Position numbers and translations under genes: made by a program. The notes below the pieces were generated by a model. The model searched no databases and was not told the DNA's origin. It saw nothing but the letters and a program-made list of their open reading frames with translations. This document shows, one piece after another, positions 36,101-40,717 of a stretch of 64,000 nt of DNA (position 1 is the stretch's first letter; every line of letters begins with the position of its first letter). This stretch comes from Anisakis pegreffii (taxonomy: Eukaryota > Nematoda > Chromadorea > Rhabditida > Anisakidae). Location of the stretch: assembly GCA_035041965.1 (NCBI GenBank), contig JAPYMA010000752.1:39585-103584 (forward strand), written 5' to 3'.

Positions 36101-36381
36101 TGCGTGATGCAGGTCAATCAAGCCAGATGCGTGACATGAGTGAAATGCATGAACTGAGTCAACTGAGTAGTGTTGGTGGTGGAACGAGTCATCAGATGCG
36201 CGAAATGACGACGACGCAAATGGGTGGTGCTGCGATGGGTCCTTCATCACACAATTGGCCAGATGATCTGATTAATATCGTTAACGAACCGATGGGACAA
36301 ACGATGGATCGCATGAAGAAGTACAGTACTTCCATGTCACATGTCGATCGTGGTATGATCACTTCGCCAGATACTTTCTAA
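15..36381 (+). CDS. let-805: let-805 / myotactin orthologue, giant FN3 transmembrane receptor (5' partial, about 50 exons)
   Basis: Large single-pass receptor. In C. elegans, LET-805 myotactin sits on the basal epidermal membrane and holds epidermal fibrous organelles to muscle. Seen here: about 32 FN3 domains with the usual Pro-rich start, core Trp and Tyr-corner; an RPTP/LAR-like membrane-proximal domain (22820-23100); one TM segment encoded by either of two exons; a basic stop-transfer stretch RYRTRKDRR; then a tail with a coiled coil, four GYxxGF repeats and a Met/Gln/Ser-rich end. Reconstructed exons sum to about 4.2-4.3 thousand residues. Reading phase agrees at every junction apart from the weak donor at 1275 and the doubtful exon near 6396. 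The start codon lies upstream of the window. Identity rests on architecture, the FN3 count reported for C. elegans, and the adjoining zmp-2. Other FN3 receptors (sidekick, LAR) lack this tail and this neighbour. Confidence 0.86.
277..424 (+). CDS. let-805: let-805 exon: FN3 second half
   Basis: Acceptor TTGCAG at 271-276, donor GTAATA at 425. Phase 2 in, phase 0 out; contains LSYKKSATGNWTRI and two Cys, and ends with the GVQYTAD strand. Confidence 0.75.
754..826 (+). CDS. let-805: let-805 exon: end of FN3
   Basis: Acceptor TTGCAG, donor GGTAAC. Phase 0 to 1. Encodes LTYQLRSGDWAPHGNP, resembling the last strands of an FN3, although the remaining residues are less typical. Confidence 0.55.
1159..1274 (+). 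CDS. let-805: let-805 exon: FN3 first half
   Basis: Acceptor ATTTCAG, phase 1 in. Typical FN3 start PSAPNNLQISPRD followed by VELRWLPP. The 3' boundary is uncertain: keeping the C strand FYE in phase 0 needs a GC donor (GAG|GCACGC) at 1275; a GT donor at 1254 would also be in phase but would remove part of the domain. Confidence 0.65.
1773..2070 (+). CDS. let-805: let-805 exon: FN3 second half plus Gln/Pro-rich linker
   Basis: Acceptor GATTCAG, donor GTAAGC. Phase 0 to 1. Contains LSPYSSYNISVRAVTEPG, the FN3 F-G strands, followed by a low-complexity linker rich in Gln, Pro and Thr. Confidence 0.8.
2763..2878 (+). CDS. let-805: let-805 exon: FN3 first half
   Basis: Phase 1 to 0, donor GTAACG. 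Encodes PRIEQHGSRTVLNWNVGGD. The acceptor is a tandem TAGTAG (2760-2765), so the exon can begin at 2763 or 2766, differing by one codon. Confidence 0.75.
2919..3037. mobile_element. small inverted-repeat element (119 bp) with 9-bp target duplication
   Basis: GC-rich insert in a let-805 intron. Ends TAGTGTTGTGCG and GGTGTTGTGCGG (reverse complement of the 3' end); flanked by the direct repeat GATGTATGC at 2910-2918 and 3038-3046. No coding capacity. An 8-9 bp duplication fits Merlin-related or other non-autonomous elements. Confidence 0.7.
3242..3446 (+). CDS. let-805: let-805 exon: FN3 second half
   Basis: Acceptor TTCTGTAG, donor GTATAT. Phase 0 to 1. Encodes IELRSESDRDW through LKTNGRYFVRVLALDRA, the Tyr-corner half of an FN3. 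Confidence 0.8.
3654..3938 (+). CDS. let-805: let-805 exon: one complete FN3
   Basis: Acceptor ATTTCAG, donor GTTCGC. Phase 1 to 1, 285 nt. Starts VPSKPPENVQLEEM, core Trp in VLLSWTYSS, and ends GNAAGMGPSSS. The Tyr-corner is replaced by a WQAEIRAGN strand. Confidence 0.85.
3939..5080. other. let-805: let-805 intron, nothing else recognised
   Basis: AT-rich. An open stretch after TTCTTAG near 4894 does not fit the exon phases. Confidence 0.5.
5081..5233 (+). CDS. let-805: let-805 exon: Cys-rich non-FN3 segment
   Basis: Acceptor CACCATAG, donor GTTCGT. Phase 1 to 1, in frame with both neighbours. Encodes ADIRCRTLAVNTVNVHHVRV, then DPRTDFWCQAPSQTSDYYSA. No FN3 hallmark; I do not recognise a family. 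Confidence 0.6.
6205..6285 (+). CDS. let-805: let-805 exon: acidic Cys-containing segment
   Basis: Acceptor CATTCCAG, donor GTAGAG. Phase 1 to 1. Encodes EDYDSVDDLVPICLNRTTG, then SCTKPFN; contains an N-glycosylation sequon NRT. Continues the non-FN3 insert. Confidence 0.6.
6396..6428 (+). CDS. let-805: possible small let-805 exon
   Basis: Acceptor TTTCATAG and a phase-1 frame DPVQCVDPASTLM that would join the preceding exon. The only phase-matching donor (GTCCTT) is weak, and a stop follows a few codons later. The previous exon could splice straight to 7301 instead, since phases also match. Confidence 0.25.
7301..7436 (+). CDS. let-805: let-805 exon: FN3 first half
   Basis: Acceptor ATTCAG, donor GTGAAT. 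Phase 1 to 2. Encodes TPRVSARGSDLNVEWTSEG and GYRVQFRSD. Confidence 0.82.
7645..7802 (+). CDS. let-805: let-805 exon: FN3 second half
   Basis: Acceptor CTTCAG, donor GTTAGT. Phase 2 to 1. Encodes LSGLQLGKTYYVHIQVLD, the Tyr-corner strand. Confidence 0.82.
8096..8535 (+). CDS. let-805: let-805 exon: complete FN3 plus first half of the next
   Basis: Acceptor ATTTCAG, donor GTATTT. Phase 1 to 0. First FN3 begins HPPSHLQIEAPDPRHVRLNW and ends GYSPWSAPVSTKT; the second starts LIVGPNVN and reaches YQLEWRSHRDPQW. Confidence 0.88.
8773..9000 (+). CDS. let-805: let-805 exon: FN3 second half and start of the next
   Basis: Acceptor TTTTCAG, donor GTATAA. Phase 0 to 0. Contains LPTGEMYQVRVHAID and then RRPPADVRVSPIGPTQIRLS. 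Confidence 0.85.
9244..9460 (+). CDS. let-805: let-805 exon: FN3 second half
   Basis: Acceptor TAATTAAG, donor GTTCAT. Phase 0 to 1. Contains WYVVKYTTPRTEGF and WSFEVQAANPNGESQW. Confidence 0.82.
9545..9674 (+). CDS. let-805: let-805 exon: FN3 first half
   Basis: Acceptor TTTAAG, donor GTAATT. Phase 1 to 2. Encodes APGPVSDFRIYPMSPDSLQL, then NGVITGYEITYQLLS, a textbook FN3 A-C strand region. Confidence 0.85.
9832..9959 (+). CDS. let-805: let-805 exon: FN3 second half
   Basis: The usable acceptor is CTATTCAG ending at 9831; the earlier CTGCAG at 9811 gives a stop in the required phase. Phase 2 to 1, donor GTTTGT. Encodes CDQRPERPITVFCD and LQGLSPHSRYRVNVAAKTN. Confidence 0.82.
10233..10576 (+). 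CDS. let-805: let-805 exon: linker plus one complete FN3
   Basis: Acceptor CTTTCAG, donor GTATTC. Phase 1 to 0. Contains YIRVENPLPTEVDLSWQAPP and LSPFTRYTIRMRAFTRKGPG. Confidence 0.88.
10861..11130 (+). CDS. let-805: let-805 exon: FN3 first part
   Basis: Acceptor ATTCCAG, donor GTTTGT. Phase 0 to 0. Encodes PPPMVQVISTGADTAHLVW and ends IDGLQPEREYDFR. Confidence 0.84.
11320..11874 (+). CDS. let-805: let-805 exon: end of FN3, full FN3, start of the next
   Basis: Acceptor GTTCAG, donor GTTATT. Phase 0 to 0, 185 codons. Contains GGPNGHWSPWSES, a complete FN3 with LSPNTLYNITVLAATGSR, and the next start SAPRVLLEQPTAVKLEWDAP. Confidence 0.88.
11899..11949. repeat. intronic hairpin, 21-bp arms
   Basis: Arms 11899-11919 and 11929-11949 pair with one mismatch around a 9-nt loop GAACAGTGT, in the intron between two let-805 FN3 exons. 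Confidence 0.75.
12142..14080 (+). CDS. let-805: let-805 exon: 1.9-kb exon with six FN3 domains
   Basis: Acceptor TTTTCAG, donor GTTGGT. Phase 0 to 1, 646 codons, far longer than its neighbours. Begins with the end of one FN3 and then holds six more; core Trps lie in NEVRVSW, NEVHVQW, RSINFQW, DFFMVSW, HSLHIRW and NGLDVQW, each followed by a Tyr-corner such as LLPFSLYEVRVRA. N-glycosylation sequons occur in several. Confidence 0.93.
14366..14531 (+). CDS. let-805: let-805 exon: FN3 first half
   Basis: Acceptor TTTTAG, donor GTATTC. Phase 1 to 2. Encodes PRSPPSNVNAQSPSSTQVRV, then NWLAP and IKYKIEYQNG. Confidence 0.84.
14682..15106 (+). CDS. let-805: let-805 exon: FN3 second half plus complete FN3
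   Basis: Acceptor TTGCAG, donor GTAAGT. Phase 2 to 1. Contains WRVRVRVENEAGASDWSKE, APGPIGDLDARATGPNAAIV and LLPDSTYEIHVVAHTS. Confidence 0.88.
15455..15748 (+). CDS. let-805: let-805 exon: one complete FN3
   Basis: Acceptor ATTTCAG, donor GTGAGT. Phase 1 to 1. Contains PTGPPQHVHMSSVTQTRGDL and LVPYTRYRARVRATNSKGEG. Confidence 0.9.
16018..16148 (+). CDS. let-805: let-805 exon: FN3 first half
   Basis: Acceptor TTGCAG, donor GTTCAT. Phase 1 to 0. Encodes PPQPSDLNEERSFPHAIEIS and INEYRIRQTPSGQ; Phe replaces the core Trp. Confidence 0.82.
16373..16565 (+). CDS. let-805: let-805 exon: FN3 second half
   Basis: Acceptor TTTCAAG, donor GTGAGA. Phase 0 to 1. Contains LEPEQEYEIQVAGHTDGGGW. Confidence 0.84.
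16828..16916 (+). CDS. let-805: let-805 exon: FN3 first half
   Basis: Acceptor TTTGTAG, donor GTATTG. Phase 1 to 0. Encodes LERQLQVVDTKPTSITVKWQ. Confidence 0.82.
17170..17398 (+). CDS. let-805: let-805 exon: FN3 second half
   Basis: Acceptor ACTACAG, donor GTAAGC. Phase 0 to 1. Contains VVGYILEYKSENEADDW and LEEATEYFFRLKVIGKN. Confidence 0.85.
17895..19090 (+). CDS. let-805: let-805 exon: three full FN3 domains plus part of a fourth
   Basis: Acceptor ATTCCAG, donor GTTAGA. Phase 1 to 0, 398 codons. Domain starts PPADVKLESVDFETIKLSW, LFVKVEPKSPQSATVIW, GAPTNLRSDSRKDTEIGFKW and APRELTAVQTKAKSIQLTW; the exon stops at the Tyr-corner TTYRFAVR. Confidence 0.92.
19241..19417 (+). CDS. let-805: let-805 exon: FN3 end and start of the next
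   Basis: Acceptor CGTTCAG, donor GTAAGT. Phase 0 to 0. Encodes AQSTNGNWGDWSPSYF, then IPGKLRLVSAGHDNLRVNW. Confidence 0.85.
19572..19755 (+). CDS. let-805: let-805 exon: FN3 second half
   Basis: Acceptor TTACAG, donor GTACGT. Phase 0 to 1. Contains LDPITHYNITVQGLSEGKRL. Confidence 0.84.
19900..20036 (+). CDS. let-805: let-805 exon: FN3 first half
   Basis: Acceptor TTTGTAG, donor GTATGT. Phase 1 to 0. Encodes PSPTDLKLLEKSDTMMHVAW and ends ITHYR. Confidence 0.84.
20355..20639 (+). CDS. let-805: let-805 exon: FN3 second half and start of the next
   Basis: Acceptor TTTCAG, donor GTAAGT. Phase 0 to 0. Contains LRPDTIYNVTVQAGTDSGYG and LKLVYRTPTTLTVDWEPVW. Confidence 0.86.
20833..21288 (+). CDS. 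let-805: let-805 exon: FN3 second half plus most of the next
   Basis: Acceptor CATTCAG, donor GTGAGT. Phase 0 to 0. Contains LEPSTVYNVTLQPRG, NLVYCDRTNYAVSLNWEP and YVFQVRAK. An in-phase alternative acceptor TTCTCAG would start the exon at 20797 and add 12 codons; the shorter form gives a better FN3 C strand. Confidence 0.82.
21593..21771 (+). CDS. let-805: let-805 exon: last FN3 end and linker
   Basis: Acceptor CACTCAG, donor GTGAGC. Phase 0 to 2. Encodes VNNQWNHWKTAGKPSVVDKF, then GCCIVPPPYIVEHIGAPG, a spacer before the membrane-proximal domain. Confidence 0.82.
22820..23100 (+). CDS. let-805: let-805 exon: membrane-proximal domain
   Basis: Acceptor TTGCAG, donor GTGAGT. Phase 2 to 1. Contains YYVVVDEREPAGNTNW, PYYVAASF, KVRIGDGSVIGGYLNYPL and GKKYNYEIYSLWEL. 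This layout (Y-V-A-A, then I-G-D-G, G-G-Y-x-N-x-P-L, K-Y) is known from the membrane-proximal region of LAR-type receptor phosphatases and related FN3 receptors. It is immediately followed by the TM exon choice. Confidence 0.9.
23101..25380. other. let-805: let-805 intron before TM exon A
   Basis: 2.3 kb of AT-rich sequence; no coding exon or repeat recognised. Large introns on both sides of the TM exons suit regulated exon choice (inference). Confidence 0.6.
25381..25483 (+). CDS. let-805: let-805 alternative TM exon A
   Basis: Acceptor GTTTCAG, donor GTGAGT. Phase 1 to 2, 103 nt. Joins the membrane-proximal exon as E-VKGWWAQVAWYY and then gives the hydrophobic span LLLPSLLLLLLSCCLAALCC before the basic RYRTRKDRR exon. 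Trp/Tyr at the outer edge and Cys at the inner edge fit a type I TM segment. Exon B has the same phases and role. Confidence 0.85.
25484..27592. other. let-805: let-805 intron between TM exons A and B
   Basis: 2.1 kb with no gene recognised. Two short minus-strand frames (25886-26313) have no recognisable domain. Confidence 0.6.
27593..27701 (+). CDS. let-805: let-805 alternative TM exon B
   Basis: Acceptor TTTTTTCAG, donor GTATCA. Phase 1 to 2, 109 nt. In the same frame as exon A it reads ASPYAVSGWPWWW, then a Leu-rich TM span ending ILLLCCLLWC. Length and phases make it interchangeable with exon A. Using both would shift the frame and hit a stop in the exon at 30013. Confidence 0.85.
27702..28826. 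other. let-805: let-805 intron after TM exon B
   Basis: AT-rich, nothing recognised. Confidence 0.6.
28827..28908 (+). CDS. let-805: let-805 exon: basic juxtamembrane cytoplasmic segment
   Basis: Acceptor ATTTTAG, donor GTACTC. Phase 2 to 0. Encodes RYRTRKDRRVITNGQTVPLL after either TM exon, a positive stop-transfer region that fixes topology as N-out, C-in. Confidence 0.85.
29258..29351 (+). CDS. let-805: let-805 exon: short coiled coil in the tail
   Basis: Phase 0 to 1. Encodes VERNGMEQNMKALSSRVEDI followed by RSSLEQKAAAG, with heptad-like spacing of hydrophobics. Acceptor TTTGAAG at 29251-29257; a CAG at 29279-29281 is an in-phase alternative. Donor GGTCGC is weak but is the only one in phase. 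Confidence 0.75.
30013..30193 (+). CDS. let-805: let-805 exon: GYxxGF repeats 1-2
   Basis: Acceptor TTTTTTAG, donor GTCAGT. Phase 1 to 2. Contains FEDGYVRGFRDANK and FHEGYVKGLR, the latter completed as DAG in the next exon. Confidence 0.88.
30367..30613 (+). CDS. let-805: let-805 exon: GYxxGF repeats 3-4
   Basis: Acceptor TTTCAG, donor GTAAGA. Phase 2 to 0. Contains YSAGYMQGFRDGNSG and FRTGYIEGFKEGTG around a Gly-rich stretch. Confidence 0.9.
31158..31331 (+). CDS. let-805: let-805 exon: Ser/Tyr-rich tail
   Basis: Acceptor ATTTAG, donor GTAAGT. Phase 0 to 0. Encodes EILTPTSNLNSCQNSSYDEQ and SSYASVPYSNTLPLSHHGR; several Tyr and Ser that could be phosphorylated (inference). Confidence 0.85.
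31817..31931 (+). CDS. let-805: let-805 exon: charged helical tail segment
   Basis: Acceptor CTTCAG, donor GTAAGT. Phase 0 to 1. Encodes TFEETRRLQESLTKLTEILS, then DEIHTTKIYHV; likely helical. Confidence 0.85.
32373..32497 (+). CDS. let-805: let-805 exon: tail segment
   Basis: Acceptor GTTTTTAG, donor GTATCC. Phase 1 to 0. Encodes SYSSAASAKQLEQELEELTS, then SRRSTLRRHYT. Confidence 0.84.
32930..33023 (+). CDS. let-805: let-805 exon: tail segment, partly duplicated downstream
   Basis: Acceptor ATTTCAG, donor GTATGT. Phase 0 to 1. Encodes PGDYLKYGSDLEGYGSLRGN, then RRSLSASALAR. Its 3' part is repeated imperfectly in the following intron (33036 and 33149). Confidence 0.82.
33036..33181 (+). repeat. 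degenerate copies of let-805 exon 32930-33023
   Basis: TATCGGCATCTGCTCTT at 33000 recurs at 33036, a 36-bp offset. The stretch 32969-32996 recurs at 33149-33181 with a 5-nt insertion and two substitutions. The second copy lies inside the possible hAT element. Confidence 0.65.
33107..33881. mobile_element. possible hAT-type non-autonomous element
   Basis: Left end CAGTGGTTCTCACA resembles hAT termini; the right end reversed is TAGTGGTTCTCG. Flanks CCTTACAG (33099-33106) and CCGTATAG (33882-33889) match at 6 of 8 bases, a possible 8-bp target duplication. Interior has C-rich blocks and no transposase. Tentative. Confidence 0.35.
34454..34503 (+). repeat. 25-bp tandem duplication
   Basis: Two perfect copies of AATAACGATAACAACAATAG plus ATTT-type end, in the intron before exon 34618. 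Confidence 0.8.
34618..35004 (+). CDS. let-805: let-805 exon: Arg/Ser/Tyr-rich tail
   Basis: Acceptor CTTTCAG, donor GTATGC. Phase 1 to 1, 387 nt. Contains YNYRSRSDMGALSPRRYA, LQRELDTLSRSPDRLTPRGY and RSRSARGAFSNYDY; a largely disordered, basic region with SP and TP sites. Confidence 0.9.
35317..35466 (+). CDS. let-805: let-805 exon: Thr-rich tail, branch point for alternative ends
   Basis: Acceptor CTTGTAG, donor GTATAC. Phase 1 to 1. Encodes DSYQASRSEMKSTTTTTGVA, then a Ser/Thr-rich stretch. Several downstream exons have matching phase-1 acceptors. Confidence 0.86.
35897..36381 (+). CDS. let-805: let-805 terminal exon, long form (Met/Gln/Ser repeats)
   Basis: Acceptor TTTTTAG, phase 1 in, stop TAA at 36379-36381. 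Encodes DGGAAGVNQMGAAG, then two imperfect repeats built from SQMRDAGQSSQMRDMSEMHE-like units, then NWPDDLINIVNEPMG and a short end. The only AATAAA before the next exon lies inside a mobile element at 36633-36638. Confidence 0.88.
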
Positions 36382-36606
36382 AAACACCTTTTGCACTATA
36401 ATTTTTCAACTTTTTCGTTTTAACGTTCGATTGAACTCTTTGCTTGCTGATTACCGCTTAGCATCATCGCTCAACCGAGATGTAAAAAGTTCAAATCAGA
36501 TCTGCGTTCCAGTTTTACTAAATTTCAATGATTTAATGCAGTTAATGTAATTGGTAGTATTCACATTTGAAGCCACTACGTTGAATGGATTATAGTGTGT
36601 AGTATT

Positions 36607-36740
36607 GTGGTGCGGCACTGATGAAAGTCGGCAATAAATTTGCACTCGGAGACCCCGAATACGAGTGCACTTTCGGAGTTGCCGACCGCAAATTTCATTC
36701 CCCGACTTCCTTGTGTCCGCTTTTTTTAGTGCGCAAACAC
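36607..36740. mobile_element. small inverted-repeat element with 14-bp flanking direct repeat
   Basis: Flanked by TAGTGTGTAGTATT at 36593-36606 and 36741-36754. Ends GTGGTGCGGCAC and, reversed, GTGTTTGCGCAC. Shares GGAGACCCCGAAT-like sequence with the 2919-3037 element. Lies between the two let-805 terminal exons and contains AATAAA. Confidence 0.6.
36633..36638 (+). promoter_or_regulatory. AATAAA signal inside a small mobile element
   Basis: First AATAAA after the TAA at 36381, 252 nt downstream; falls within the inserted element 36607-36740. Confidence 0.4.
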
Positions 36741-36846
36741 TAGTGTGTAGTATTCGCTTCTACAGCTCCTGTTGCAATCTCCATACTTATGCACTTCGAC
36801 AAAAGTTTTTTCTATTTGTGTTTACGATGACATTTCATATTTTCAG

Positions 36847-36923
36847 ATGGCGGTGATGAAGGAGGCATCAAGGAAAGTGTTGAAGAGCGATATCAACGTT
36901 CTTATAAAGAGGTTCTTTATTGA
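36847..36923 (+). CDS. let-805: let-805 alternative terminal exon, short form
   Basis: Acceptor ATTTTCAG with the same phase and the same first residues (DGG) as the long terminal exon: DGGDEGGIKESVEERYQRSY, then KEVLY and stop TGA. AATAAA follows at 36966-36971. Alternatively a donor at 36912 (GAG|GTTCTT) joins 37223. Confidence 0.6.
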
Positions 36924-36965
36924 GCTGAAAGAAACTTTTCGTTTTTGTTTGAGTCGCTGTTCCTG

Positions 36966-36971
36966 AATAAA
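36966..36971 (+). promoter_or_regulatory. AATAAA polyadenylation signal
   Basis: Canonical hexamer 43 nt after the TGA of the short terminal exon; fits a 3' end there. Confidence 0.5.
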
Positions 36972-37222
36972 TACTTTTGAGTATTCCTTCAACTATTCCG
37001 TTCGATTGATTGGGCATTATTCATTTGCACAATCCTGCAACGTGCTCGTAGCAAATAACTTACCTTAACTTATTGTTAGCCAAGTGCACTGATCGCTGTT
37101 GATTCTCAAAAGCATTCTCGCGTTCAGTTACACCGATCTGCAACTGTCAGTCTTGAAGTGATAGCGATTGAGCTGAGTGATTTTCATGAAATAAACCGAT
37201 AATGAATTGAGTGAAATTTCAG

Positions 37223-37246
37223 GAATATTCGACAGGTGGTCACTAA
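37223..37246 (+). CDS. let-805: possible final let-805 exon (EYSTGGH end)
   Basis: Acceptor AAATTTCAG, phase 0: EYSTGGH then TAA. It would continue the short-form exon as YKEEYSTGGH if the weak donor at 36912 is used. AATAAA at 37629-37634. Confidence 0.4.
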   Translation, partial: EYSTGGH

Positions 37247-40200
37247 GAAGAAATATTACGTTCGGTGCTTTGATAGCGGTGCTCGGTGATTGCGTTCATA
37301 ACGCCATTATTATATTGCTATTTTCGCTATTTTCTTGATTGAATTCTATTTTTTCTGATTATTCTATCGGATTGATGATCGATTTGGTTGCATTTTTATA
37401 CATACGATGTGTTTCGTTTTCCGTCATCATCTTCTTCATTACTGATACATTTCGTTTCTTTTTGATAAAGATTTTATTATCCTTGTTATAATGATGTTTG
37501 TCTTGTTCGAAGAGTGTTATAGACCCGAATGTTTTTCCTCAACGCATCACTGTCATAAACGCGGCTAGTTTGCTCATTATTATTATTATTACTGATATTA
37601 TTAACATTATTACCATTATATTATACATAATAAATGTTTTTGTTTGATTTCACTTTGTTTTTATTCCAATTGAATAATGCAACTAGAATTGGCACTAGGA
37701 ACACCCGTTAAAAATTATATCTTCAAATTAAGTTGATGATTTTGGTGACTAGCAAATGCATGGAAACAATCATGTCGCTGAATAAATCGTTAGTTGATTC
37801 AGAGTGATAATTGCGGATCTAAAGAGTGCACTCTATTGAAAGAAAGTAATCATGACCACGTCGTTGAATCTTACAGAGTTGCAACAAAGTGCATTTTAAA
37901 AGAATCTCATAGAACGGTATGGCCATTCACTAATGACGCGAACTATTTTGACTTTTGTCTTTCTTGTTTCCTAATTTTCGAATGAACGGCGATAACTTGT
38001 CGATATCTCACACGAAGGATGAGCCTCATGCTGAATTGATTCATTTAACTCGATATCATCTCAAGTGATGAAGGATTATGAACAATATAGAAAAGCAGTG
38101 AAAATGTTCAACTTGATAAATTTTGGAATTCTTGCAGCAAACAAGATTGGTTATTTTTTCACTGATGCTCAACGAGACTTGCTTCATCTCAATAATCGAA
38201 TACGAGTTTTGCTGATATTTGTATTTGTATCAGTGAGAAAAACGACGAATGAATCAGTAAAACATAAAGAAAAATAATCATCTAAAAGTTTGGTGAGAAA
38301 ATCACGCTAAGAAATGTTATAGTAAGAACGCAATATCGAATATAAATATTTATTCATGCTAATAGTTTTTAGCAGTCATTTTACAATAGACAGACATATT
38401 ACGTTTATGATGCATATGTGCTATTGGCTTGTTGATTGTTTGATAACGTTTTATTTTATTGTGTGGCATAAACACATTCTAGATGCAACTCATCCATATT
38501 GTACACTAGCGAACACCGAACGGTAGACATCATGAGGGAGGTTTTTTTTTTGTTAGATGCCAAATAGATAGACACGCCGTCTGTCTGACATTTTAACATC
38601 GATGGTAGTTTTTTGATGCTGGATTGAATGCGATAAAGTTTGAACACATATCACTCACATGTTGCACAGTTTTTTATGATAATGCAATATTAATGGCAAA
38701 ATGAGCTAAGATTGGATTCGTCTGCGCGAATAAATGGCGTGAAAAGCGATCGGCATCCCTAATCACCTATTGTACATGCTTTCAAAATTGTTTGATGCAC
38801 TGCTCAGGTGCTTTTGCATGAAACTTGTGTGCGTATAATTAGATCGAGCTTAACTCATTTGTTTGTTGATTCAGCTAGACAACTTGTCTGTTGGAGTGTT
38901 GTTCTGGTAAGATCATTCTTCCAGTAAAATGCATGAATTATCACCATTCTTCCTTTCGCTGAGAAAAGATAAGGATTCTGAGTCTGTATCATATTTTATT
39001 GATGAGGAAAAGAGGTGATATCTGGTTACTATGTTGAAGGTTAGTTTTTCGAACTGTCTGGCAGCATTCATCAGTGGATTTGCGTTTGATTTGTGAATTT
39101 ATTGTTGATCTAAGTGTAATTTTCGATGCTTCGATTGATTAACAAATGAATTTGAAGTTTTATGTGAAAGGATTAAGTCATGCTGTCATCATCAAAGTAG
39201 ATACGAATGATGCGTTGATATGACAATGTTAATTAATGTATTGCATAAATATGGAAGAAAAATTTTACTGATGTGTAATCGTGCATATGGCAGTAATAAT
39301 ACTATTAATAATGAACGAGATGAATAATTGTTTAGAGATCTTGATCGTCTTCGAGTGCTTCCAATAGCCAAAACGGGTATTTGGTATGATTGTTGGTTGG
39401 GTGGTGTCCGAGGTGATCGTTTCGATAAACATAGCATCGCACCGCTGATTATCTATCTATCTTCATATACTCGAAACTAGACGAGGTTCGATGACCGGCC
39501 ACTTACAATTAGATTTGTTGTATTCATATTAGAGAGACATCATACCGCTACCCGTTTCCATACTCTTAAACTCTTTCATTCTCCTTTTATTCATTCACTT
39601 TATATTCATTTACTTTATATTCGTATTTGAATGCAATCACGACATCCTACTACAAATACAAACAAATACACTCATCTAAATCACACTTGTTCCTGTACAC
39701 ACTCAAATGCCCGTAAATAAATAAATAAAAATATGAACATAAACAGATAAACAACAAAATATATAATCTATGAATCTGTGTGCTTCGTCAACTTTATGTT
39801 TCTATGGAGGCAGCAGTCTCGTCAGTGTTCACAGTTTCAGCATTCGAAAAACAACTGAAGACTTTGTATCTCATTTAATTGGTTGAGAATCGTTCATTCC
39901 GATGGATTGATTTCGTTCATTCACAAAAAAGTTATTGATCACATTTTCACATGATATTGTTGTGCTGCATTGTTGGATGAATGAATTGACATTTATGAGG
40001 TTATTGCTGAAGATAACAAAAAATGCATTACTGTATTTTTGGATGGAACACCTGTGCAGAACCCAGAAAATAGGAATAAAACGTTCATTGAGAGCAGTGT
40101 TGGAAATGTGGAATATGATATGGTACGAATGTGGTAAACACAAAATGTGGTCTTTGATTATTCAGTAGTGCGTTCTTTCTTTGGAGGGAGTATTCATCGT

Positions 40201-40471
40201 AGAAGTTCTGTTTGGTTGTCGTTTGTGGGGGAATTATTGTCATGGAACCATTTTCGGTATTCTTGAAGAATTCATCAAGTTGAAACTGAAAATATGAATG
40301 AAAAATGAATGGAACAAAGAAGGAAAGAACGATTGGCGAGAAGGAAAACGAAATGCGTGGAGGCGTGGCACGGTTTTGAAGACTGTTGAACAGGACGGAC
40401 TGCTGGGGGTTCATTACGAGCTGACCTAGGGAGCGGACAGACAGCACACCGAGTCGGGTATCAACCGCAGA
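37247..40471. other. intergenic region between let-805 and zmp-2
   Basis: Contains an AATAAA at 37629, an ATT/TTA-rich microsatellite near 37579-37625 and the candidate exon at 39336. It should also hold zmp-2 regulatory DNA, but I see no defined site. The distance argues against an operon. Confidence 0.5.
39336..39480 (+). CDS. candidate isolated coding exon, unknown product
   Basis: After TTTAG at 39331-39335 a 48-codon frame runs to TAG at 39478: DLDRLRVLPIAKTGIWYDCW, then LGGVRGDRFDKHSIAPL. It looks more protein-like than the surrounding DNA. With the acceptor at 39337 it would be phase 1 and begin with Asp, like the other let-805 terminal exons, so it could be a third alternative end. 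No family recognised. Confidence 0.25.
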
Positions 40472-40717
40472 ATGGTCAGGAACTGTCCACACGATCGTCG
40501 ACCATCAGCACCACGATTCGACACTGACACTGTTCGGGTGGTTGTTCCGATTATTCTCGTGCTGCAGCTCTCTGCGATCATGCAACCTAGTCAAGCATAT
40601 CCACTTACTGATATTCATCGCTCCAATAATCTTTACAATCAACCTTACGCCGTTCATACTCTGAGCGTTGCTCGAGCTGGCCTCTCACAACATGCCGAAC
40701 GTATCGCTTATGCTCAG
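40472..40717 (+). CDS. zmp-2: zmp-2 exon 1: signal or anchor sequence
   Basis: ATG preceded by an in-frame TAG at 40427; donor GTCAGT, phase 0. Basic N-terminus MVRNCPHDRRPSAPRF, hydrophobic VVVPIILVLQLSAIM, then AERIAYAQ leading into the propeptide. Confidence 0.8.

Noticed and set aside
35873..36250. 125-codon minus-strand frame rich in His and Phe
   Set aside because: Shadow of the repetitive terminal let-805 exon.
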